This document shows, in pieces, positions 56,736 to 64,000 of a stretch of DNA of 64,000 nucleotides (positions within the stretch are counted from its first letter, which is position 1; every line of letters begins with the position of its first letter). This DNA comes from Actinomycetota bacterium. Lineage in GTDB: Bacteria; Actinomycetota; Nitriliruptoria; Nitriliruptorales; JAHWKO01. The notes under the pieces are model-generated. The model was not told the origin of the DNA. It saw only the letters and a list, made by a program, of their open reading frames with translations, and did no database searches. The DNA lies in assembly GCA_019347675.1 (NCBI GenBank), contig JAHWKW010000002.1:1-64000 (forward strand), read 5' to 3'. The translations under genes and the position numbers were made by a program.

Positions 56736-57817
56736 TCCGCCGCGCTGTCCTCGCCACCGCTGCGGCCCTCATGGGTGCCTGTTCGGCCGCCCCGGTCGGC
56801 ATGCAGCCACCCGCCGCCGCGCCCGTCCCCGACGCCACAGCCGCCGTGGATCGCGAGCCGGCTCATCCATCACCGGCCGAACCGGAGGTGACCGTCGTCG
56901 AGGTCGCCGACGACGAGCTGGCCGCAGCCGGGGTCAACGAGCTCGGACGGGTGCTGGTCGTCGAGTGGCACGACATCGGCGACCGCGACGGGCGCTGGGA
57001 GAACTCGCTGGCCACCTTCCGTGCGCAGCTGCGCGAACTCTACGACCGCGGCTACCGGCCGATCTCGGTCGACGAGTTCATCGACGGGACGTTCCCCATC
57101 CCGTTGGGGAGATCACCGGTGCTGCTGACGTTCGATGACTCCTACCGACAGCATTTCTTCTTCGCCGACGATGGCCACACCCCCCACCCCGATTCGGTGG
57201 TAGGGATCCTGCAGGCCATGGAGCGCGAGGACCCGACCTGGCGGGCACGGGCGACGTTCGCGTTCTACTGGCCGGTCCCCTTCCGCGACACCGACCGCGA
57301 CACCATCGAGGCGAAGCTGCGCTACCTGGTCGCCAACGGGTTCGACCTGTCCAACCACACCTACAACCACGACAACCTCGCCGAGCTCACCGACGCCGAG
57401 GTGCAGGACAACCTCGCCCGGGCCGAGGCCGAGCTCGCCGAGGTGGTGGGGACCGACTACCGCGTGCGGTCGATCACGCTCACCCAGGGCATCTGGCCCA
57501 ACAACCGCGAGCTGGCCATGCGCGGGGAGGCGAACGGCGTCCGCTACGAGCACGACATCGCTCTCCTGGTCGGCTTCATGCCGACCCGTTCGCCGCACCA
57601 CAGCGAGTACGACCCCATGGCGGTGCAGCGGGTCCAGGCGTACGTCCCCGAGTTCGACAAGTGGGTCGAGTGGCTCGACGCCGAGCCGGGCCGCCGCTTC
57701 GTCTCCGACGGCGACCCGGCCACGGTGAGCTTCCCGGCGTCGTGGGCCGACGTCGCCCGCCCCCTTCCCGGCTTGGCCCCCCGCAGCTACGCGGAGGCAT
57801 CGGCGGGGGCGGGCTGA
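56732..57817 (+). CDS. Polysaccharide deacetylase-family lipoprotein
   Basis: A 361-residue lipoprotein (signal MIRRAVLATAAALMGAC, lipobox MGAC). The NodB-like fold shows VLLTFDDSY (catalytic Asp and metal Asp) and FDLSNHTYNHDNL (two metal histidines, HxxxH). WENSLATFRAQLRELYDRGY precedes the catalytic core, as in chitooligosaccharide or peptidoglycan deacetylases. Co-translated with the DUF4015 gene, so the two may process the same glycan outside the membrane. Its 3' end overlaps the convergent LD-carboxypeptidase gene by 31 bases. Confidence 0.85.
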   Translation: MIRRAVLATAAALMGACSAAPVGMQPPAAAPVPDATAAVDREPAHPSPAEPEVTVVEVADDELAAAGVNELGRVLVVEWHDIGDRDGRWENSLATFRAQLRELYDRGYRPISVDEFIDGTFPIPLGRSPVLLTFDDSYRQHFFFADDGHTPHPDSVVGILQAMEREDPTWRARATFAFYWPVPFRDTDRDTIEAKLRYLVANGFDLSNHTYNHDNLAELTDAEVQDNLARAEAELAEVVGTDYRVRSITLTQGIWPNNRELAMRGEANGVRYEHDIALLVGFMPTRSPHHSEYDPMAVQRVQAYVPEFDKWVEWLDAEPGRRFVSDGDPATVSFPASWADVARPLPGLAPRSYAEASAGAG

Positions 57818-58758
57818 CGGGGTCTGGTCGCCGGCTCCAGGAGCGTGAGCGTCCCGGCGTCGGCGTCGAGGCGGGCGCGGACGCCGAGCGGCAGGGCCAG
57901 CTGACGGTCGACGTGCCCGATCGGCAGGCCGTGGAGGACGGGGATCCCCAGCCCGGCGACCGCGGCGCGGATGACCGCGGCGGTGGGCATCGACGGGCGG
58001 TCGGTCGGTGGGTGGCACCCGACCATCTCGCCGACGACCACGCCGGCGACGTGGTCGAGGATCCCGGCGCGGTGCAGTTGCGTCAGCGACCGGTCGAGCC
58101 GGTAGGGCGCCTCGTTGACGTCCTCGATGACGAGGATGGTCCCGTGGGTGTCGGGGGCGTCGCCGGTGCCCACCAGGGCGCACAGGACGCTGAGGTTCCC
58201 GCCCAACAGCCGACCCTCGGCGACCCCGCCAACGACCGTCTCGACCGGTGGATCGTCGGGTTGGGTGAGCATCCCGGCGGGGCGCGGGTCGGTGAGGAGT
58301 CGGCGCAGGTGCGCGCTGCTTGGACCCCCACCCAGCAGGTGCAGCCGACCCGCGAAGGGACCGTGCACCGTCACCAGGCGCAGACGCTGCCACGCCGCAA
58401 CCAGCAGAGCGGTGACGTCGCTGAACCCCACGACCAGCTTGGGGTCGTTGCGCAGCGCCTCCCAGTCCAGCCGGTGGAGGATCCGGGTGACGCCGTACCC
58501 GCCGCGTGAGGCGATCACGGCCCGGATGCCGGGATCGCGGAACGCGGCGTTGAGGTCGGCGGCCCGGTCCTCGTCGGTGCCGGCGAGGTGGCCGTGCACG
58601 TCGTCGACGTGGGGGAACACCACCGGCTGGAGTCCCCACGAGCGCAGCTGAGCCAGACCGCGGTCGAGGCGATCGCGGTGCAGCACCGGGCTGCTCGGCG
58701 ACACGATCGCGACGCGGTCACCGGGGCCCAGCGCCGGCGGGCGGACCACGTCGGTCAC
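57787..58758 (-). CDS. LD-carboxypeptidase, family S66
   Basis: About 323 residues of the LdcA/MccF family, serine peptidases that cleave peptidoglycan tetrapeptides between L- and D-residues, or microcin-like toxins. ASRGGYGVTRIL and VVGFSDVTALL (nucleophile Ser), GGNLSVL, VIEDVNEAPYRLDR (Glu) and LPIGHVDRQL (His) supply the triad. GTG 58758 overlaps the S9 peptidase stop (GTGA), so it is the last gene of the trp/peptidase operon. LdcA and MccF activities cannot be told apart here. Confidence 0.87.
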   Translation of the reverse strand: MTDVVRPPALGPGDRVAIVSPSSPVLHRDRLDRGLAQLRSWGLQPVVFPHVDDVHGHLAGTDEDRAADLNAAFRDPGIRAVIASRGGYGVTRILHRLDWEALRNDPKLVVGFSDVTALLVAAWQRLRLVTVHGPFAGRLHLLGGGPSSAHLRRLLTDPRPAGMLTQPDDPPVETVVGGVAEGRLLGGNLSVLCALVGTGDAPDTHGTILVIEDVNEAPYRLDRSLTQLHRAGILDHVAGVVVGEMVGCHPPTDRPSMPTAAVIRAAVAGLGIPVLHGLPIGHVDRQLALPLGVRARLDADAGTLTLLEPATRPRQPAPADASA

Positions 58759-60779
58759 AGCAGGTCGGGGCGCTCCCACGGTCGCCCGCGGAGGTGGTGG
58801 TCGAGGAAGGCGAGCACCGTCCGGTACCACAAGCGCGCGTTCTGGGGCTTGGCGATCCAGTGGTGCTCGTCGGGGAAGTACAGCAGCTGAGCGTCGACGC
58901 CGTGGCGCGACAGGTCCGTCCACAACCTCAGGGCCTCGCTGATGGGCACGCGGTGGTCGTTCTCGCCGTGGATCACCAGCATCGGGGTCCGGATCGCGCC
59001 GACGTGCTGGTGTGGCGACTGCTCGCGGTACCGCCCCGGGTCGACGTAGGGATCGCCGAACTCGCGCTCCCACCACACGCCGAGGTCGGTGGTGCCGTGG
59101 AAGCCGTCCAGCGCCCACAGGCTGGCGTGCGTGACGATGGCGCGGAAGCGGTCGGTGTGGCCGGCGATCCAGTTGGCCATGTACCCCCCGAACGAGCCGC
59201 CCATCGCCGCGACGCGGGTCGCGTCGATGTCGTCGCGCCCCGCGGCGTGTTCGACCGCGGCGATCACGTCGGTGTAGGGCTCGGCGCCCCACCGTCCCCA
59301 CCCCCGGCGGATCAGGTCGAGCCCGTACCCCGTCGACAGAGCCGGGTCCGGGCAGAGGACGGCGTAGCCCTGGGACGCCAGGACGTGCGGGTTCCAGCGC
59401 CAGTGCCAGCCGTTCCACGTCCCGAGCGGCCCACCGTGGATGAACACCACCAGCGGGGCTGGGCCGGCGGTCGTTGCGGCCGGCGGCAGGACCAGCCACG
59501 ACCGGATCGACGTGCCGTCCGTGGCGCGCGCGGTGACTCGCTCGACGCGCCCGGGGCCGTGCAGGGCGGCCGCCGGTGAGGGGATCTCGCCCGGGGAGTG
59601 CTGATCGGGGGCGGTGGCGTCGAGAACGACCGGGTGCGGAGGACGCTGCATGGTCGCGCGGAGCGCCACCACCCGCTCACCGTCGCGCGTGGCGTCGACG
59701 TCGCTGTACGCCCCGCCCGCGGTAAGCCGGGTCACGCGACCGTCGTCGACCGACACGCGGAACACGGGCCGATGTCCGGCCTGGTCGGCGGTGAACAGCA
59801 GGGCCGCGCCGTCCGGGGTCCACACCGGCCGGTCGGGCCACAAGTCCACGTCGGCCACCAGCGTCCGCACGTCGCCGCGATCGAGGTCGACCACGACCAG
59901 GTTCGTGTCGGTGACCGTCTCCGGGTCACCCTGGAAGGTCCGCAGGCAGGCGACCGCGCGGCCGTCCGGCGAACATCGTGGGTCCGAGTACCAGTGGTCG
60001 TCGTGGTGCAGCAGGACACGTCGTTCGCGCGTGGCGACGTCGACGGCCACGAGGTCGAACGTGCGCTGGCGTGGGTCGTCGGCCAGCCGTTGCCAGCTCG
60101 TCACCACCGTGGCGCCGTCGGGCGTGACGTCGAAGACGGCGTTGTCGATGGCGAGCTGATCGCCGACGTCGGGGGTGAGGTCGCGGAGCTGGAGGCGGCC
60201 CTCGTCGCGGCCGGGGAGCTGCCCGTGCCACAGCCGTCGCTGGCGGGGCCCGAGCCAGTGGTCCCACCAGCGGATGGGGTAGGTGGTGAACAGCAGCGCG
60301 CGGACACCGGCGTCGCGTCGGGCGCGGTCCCGGCCGGCGTCGTCCTCCCAGGTCGACGCGCCCGGGTGGATTGGGACGCCCAGGATGACGTGGCCGGCGT
60401 CGCGGGCGACGGTCAGTCCGGCGAGGCCACCCGGCGGCTCGGCGACCAGCCGTGCTTCGCCGCCGGCGGTTGGGAGCAGCCACAGGTCGGCGGTGGTGTC
60501 GCTGTTCTCGGCGTCGTCGCGGCTGGCCCGTTCCGAGACGAACAGAAGGTCACCGGCGGGCAGGAACGCCGGGCTGGACTCCCCCCGCGGTGACCGGGTC
60601 AGTCGCCGGGGCTCGCGGGCGCCGTCGGGATCGAGCTCCCAGAGCGCGCTGGTGTAGCGCTTGCGGTCGTCGTCGGGGGTCGCGACCGCGACGACGAGGC
60701 GGGATCCGTCCGGGGACAGCCGCAGGTCGCTCAATCGCGGCATCGCCAGGAACGTGTCGAGGTCGAGCTGTTCAGGCAC
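58755..60779 (-). CDS. S9 prolyl oligopeptidase-family peptidase
   Basis: A 674-residue enzyme with an N-terminal beta-propeller (repeats such as LRLSPDGSRLVVAVA, AVFDVTPDGATVV, PRCSPDGRAVACL) and a C-terminal alpha/beta hydrolase domain. The triad is Ser529 in GGSFGGYM, Asp608 in HGENDHRVP and a His in DEHHW (639-640). It resembles acylaminoacyl-peptidases or dipeptidyl peptidases; no signal peptide is visible, so it is probably cytoplasmic. GTG 60779 overlaps trpA by 8 bases. Confidence 0.88.
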   Translation of the reverse strand: MPEQLDLDTFLAMPRLSDLRLSPDGSRLVVAVATPDDDRKRYTSALWELDPDGAREPRRLTRSPRGESSPAFLPAGDLLFVSERASRDDAENSDTTADLWLLPTAGGEARLVAEPPGGLAGLTVARDAGHVILGVPIHPGASTWEDDAGRDRARRDAGVRALLFTTYPIRWWDHWLGPRQRRLWHGQLPGRDEGRLQLRDLTPDVGDQLAIDNAVFDVTPDGATVVTSWQRLADDPRQRTFDLVAVDVATRERRVLLHHDDHWYSDPRCSPDGRAVACLRTFQGDPETVTDTNLVVVDLDRGDVRTLVADVDLWPDRPVWTPDGAALLFTADQAGHRPVFRVSVDDGRVTRLTAGGAYSDVDATRDGERVVALRATMQRPPHPVVLDATAPDQHSPGEIPSPAAALHGPGRVERVTARATDGTSIRSWLVLPPAATTAGPAPLVVFIHGGPLGTWNGWHWRWNPHVLASQGYAVLCPDPALSTGYGLDLIRRGWGRWGAEPYTDVIAAVEHAAGRDDIDATRVAAMGGSFGGYMANWIAGHTDRFRAIVTHASLWALDGFHGTTDLGVWWEREFGDPYVDPGRYREQSPHQHVGAIRTPMLVIHGENDHRVPISEALRLWTDLSRHGVDAQLLYFPDEHHWIAKPQNARLWYRTVLAFLDHHLRGRPWERPDLL

Positions 60780-61610
60780 GCGTGGCTCCGGGGGCGGGGC
60801 GGGGCGCCGCGGCGTCGACGCCCGCGCGGAGGGCCCCGACCAGCGCAGCGACCCGGTCGGGCGCGCCGGCAGGGTCGCCGTCGCCGGCGGCACGCACCAA
60901 CGCCGACCCGACGATGACCCCGTCGGCGTACCCGGCGACGTCACGGGCCTGTTGCGGCGTGGAGACACCGACCCCCACCAGGACCGGGAGGTTGGTGTGT
61001 TGGCGGATGCGCGACACCAGGTCGCGGGCCGACCGCCGTACCGCATCGACCCCGGTGACACCGAGCAACCCGGTGGCGTAGACGAACCCGGTCGAGGCCG
61101 CCGAGATCGCGGCCAGGCGCGCCTCCGAGCTGACGGACGCAGCGAGGAAGACCGTCTCGAGACCGGCGTCGCGCGCGGCAGCGAGCCAGGATCCGGACTC
61201 GCCGGCGGGCAGGTCGGGGAGGATCGCGCCTGACAGCCCCGCGTCGGCGCAGTCGCGGGCGAACGGGGCGAGCCCTCGGACCGCCGCGATCGTGAAGTAG
61301 GTCATGACCAGCGCCGGCGCTGGGGTGGCGGCCGTCACGCGGCGCGCCACGTCGAGGAAGTCGTCCACGCGGTAGCCGCGGTCGAGCGCGTGCTGGCAGG
61401 CCGCCTGGATGGTGGGCCCGTCCATGATCGGGTCGCTGAACGGGAAGCCGATCTCGAGCAGGTCCGCACCGGCCTCGTCGGCGGCGTGCAGGCACGCCAC
61501 CGACGTGTCGAGGTCCGGGTAGCCAGCCGGGAGGTAGCACACGAGTGCGCGGCGGTCGTCCCGACGGCGGTCCTCGAGCGTGTCGCGCACGCCGGGTCGG
61601 TCGGGTCCGG

Positions 61611-61614
<4 letters not shown>
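60772..61614 (-). CDS. trpA: Tryptophan synthase alpha chain
   Basis: Splits indole-3-glycerol phosphate into indole and glyceraldehyde 3-phosphate, passing indole to TrpB. A 280-residue TIM barrel with catalytic Glu54 ([11 protein letters not shown]) and Asp65 (MDGPT). The C-terminal phosphate loop includes [13 protein letters not shown] and IVGSALVR. Start overlaps trpB by 4 bases. The C-terminal Ala/Pro-rich extension is not conserved. Confidence 0.96.
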
Positions 61615-62794
<1,180 letters not shown>

Positions 62795-62798
<4 letters not shown>

Positions 62799-63604
62799 CG
62801 GTACTCCGTCGCGGTGGTGGGCGATGCGCCGGCCGAGACGAACAGCGCGACCGCGGCGCGGGGGTCGGGCGCGGTGATCAGCGACTCGCCGACCAGCACC
62901 GCGTCGGCACCGGCCAGCGCGATCGCCCGCACGTCCTCGGGTCCGCTCAGGGCCGACTCGGCCACGGTGACGACCGAGTCGGGCAGGGCCGGGCGGACCC
63001 GCCCGAAGATCGTCTGGTCGACCTCGAAGGTGTTGAGATCACGGGCGTTGATCCCGACGATCGCGGCGCCCGCCTCGTAGGCGAGGGCAGCTTCCTGTTC
63101 GTTGTGGACCTCGACGAGCGCGTCGAGCTGCGCCTCGCGGCACGACTGGAGCAGTCGCTGGGTGTCGTGGGGACCGAGGGCGGCGACGACCAGCAGCACC
63201 GCGGAGGCTCCCGCCGCTCGGGCCTCCCACACCTGGTACGGCGCCACGACGAAGTCCTTGCGCAGGGTGGGGATCTCCAGCCGGGCGACCGCCGCCAGGT
63301 CGTCGAGGCTGCCCAGGAACCGGTCGGGCTCGGTCAGGACGCTGACCGCCGCGGCGCCGCCGTCACGGTACGCCTCTGCCTGGGCGACCGCGTCGAGCTC
63401 GGGCGCGAGGGGCCCGCGCGACGGCGACGCTCGTTTGATCTCGGCGATGACCGCCACGCCCGGCCCGCGCAACGCCACGTCCAGCGAGGGCCCGGGTGCG
63501 ACCTGCAGCGCCCGTTCGCGGAGGGCGTCGAGCGGCTCGGCGTCCCGCGCGGCGTCGAGCCGGGCGTGGGCGCCGGCGACCAACTCATCGAGGTAACTGC
63601 TCAC
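62795..63604 (-). CDS. trpC: Indole-3-glycerol-phosphate synthase
   Basis: Ring-closing step of tryptophan synthesis, making indole-3-glycerol phosphate. The 269-residue TIM barrel has [13 protein letters not shown] near residue 51, [25 protein letters not shown] and [11 protein letters not shown], all standard TrpC motifs. GTG start overlaps the M28 gene stop. trpD, trpE and trpF are not in this window. Confidence 0.97.
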
Positions 63605-64000
63605 ACGACGTCCCGGATGGGCGGGACCAGGGTCGGCGCCATGGTAGTGACTGGCCGCGGCGCGGTACCGGCTACGGCCCTGTCGCGCGGGGCGGGCGTG
63701 GCCGGTGCCAGGCCGTTGGCGTCCTGGGGGCCCAGGCTCCGCAGGAACGACAGCGTGAGGTCACCTGCCCGACGCAGATCGGTCGGGCGCAGATGCTCGG
63801 GGGTGTCGCGGGGCGAGTGGTAGACCTCGTCGAGGAACGTCCACAGAAGCGCCGCGGGGACGCGGCGGCGGGCGAACGGGCCGTGGTCGCTGATGTCTCC
63901 GCGCGTCTGGACCTCGTACCCGGTGAGACCGGTCTCGGCGGCCACGTGCTGCAGCCGCTGGGCGAGGGTGGCCGGGCCGACGTCGGACCAGCAGATACAG
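63601..64000 (-). CDS. M28-family metallopeptidase, C-terminal part (partial)
   Basis: The gene enters from the right edge; only the last 133 codons are visible. SDHGPFARRRVPAALLW and YHSPRDTPEHL match the C-terminal end of M28 zinc aminopeptidases (Zn-binding His in YHSPRDT). A 45-residue Pro/Ala/Thr-rich tail follows. It overlaps trpC by 4 bases, so it belongs to the same operon. Start and signal peptide lie outside the window. Confidence 0.7.
   Translation of the reverse strand, partial: CICWSDVGPATLAQRLQHVAAETGLTGYEVQTRGDISDHGPFARRRVPAALLWTFLDEVYHSPRDTPEHLRPTDLRRAGDLTLSFLRSLGPQDANGLAPATPAPRDRAVAGTAPRPVTTMAPTLVPPIRDVV

Overview
The window is GC-rich, dense bacterial DNA of actinobacterial type. 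Three things support this. GTG starts and 4-nt GTGA or ATGA stop/start overlaps are common. Several -10 boxes fit TAnnnT, often TACGCT, and some lie close enough to a start codon to give leaderless mRNAs. The backbone order (pdtaR-like ANTAR regulator, polA, rpsA, coaE, uvrB, uvrA, then uvrC, rapZ, yvcK, then gap, pgk, tpiA, secG) is the one known from mycobacteria and relatives, here almost all on the minus strand. A deep-branching actinobacterial lineage such as Nitriliruptoria is possible, but I cannot fix the taxon from sequence alone.

Layout. 1-6.5 kb is a damaged accessory region: a glnA fragment with a frameshift, an IS256-type insertion sequence, frameshifted remains of an endonuclease/exonuclease/phosphatase-family gene and of a CGNR zinc-finger gene, two small genes including an excisionase-like HTH protein, a relaxase cut off before its metal-binding histidines, tRNA-Leu(GAG), and a frameshifted peptide-binding lipoprotein. 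It looks like the remnant of an integrative element beside a tRNA gene. From 6.5 kb onward every gene looks intact.

6.5-20.8 kb: peptide-binding lipoprotein, secG, a BlaI/M56-protease pair, tpiA, a complete oligopeptide ABC operon (A-B-C-D-F), pgk, gap and yvcK. 20.8-30.6 kb: rapZ joined to a glycan cassette (two GT2 enzymes, a flippase, a DUF2304 protein), then uvrC, with two large GT-C-like membrane proteins diverging from it. 30.6-43 kb: uvrA with a LexA-type box, a metallo-beta-lactamase-fold hydrolase, small redox and membrane genes, a GDSL hydrolase, guaB1, a DinB/MDMPI protein, uvrB, and an M1-like peptidase. 42.3-51.5 kb: HAD, coaE, rpsA, a 13E12/DUF222 HNH gene under a second LexA-type box, polA and a CnoX-like thioredoxin. 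51.5-55 kb: a polar amino-acid ABC operon and the ANTAR regulator. 55-64 kb: a tRNA with anticodon CAA, two envelope or polysaccharide enzymes, and a tightly overlapped operon joining trpC-trpB-trpA to three peptidase genes.

How the genes fit together. uvrA, uvrB, uvrC and polA cover damage recognition, incision and resynthesis in nucleotide excision repair, and two LexA-type operators point to SOS control of part of the region. gap, pgk, tpiA and yvcK form a glycolysis/gluconeogenesis block. The GT2, flippase, DUF2304 and GT-C genes probably build and export an envelope glycan using polyprenyl-linked sugars. No CRISPR array, prophage or clear defence system was found.
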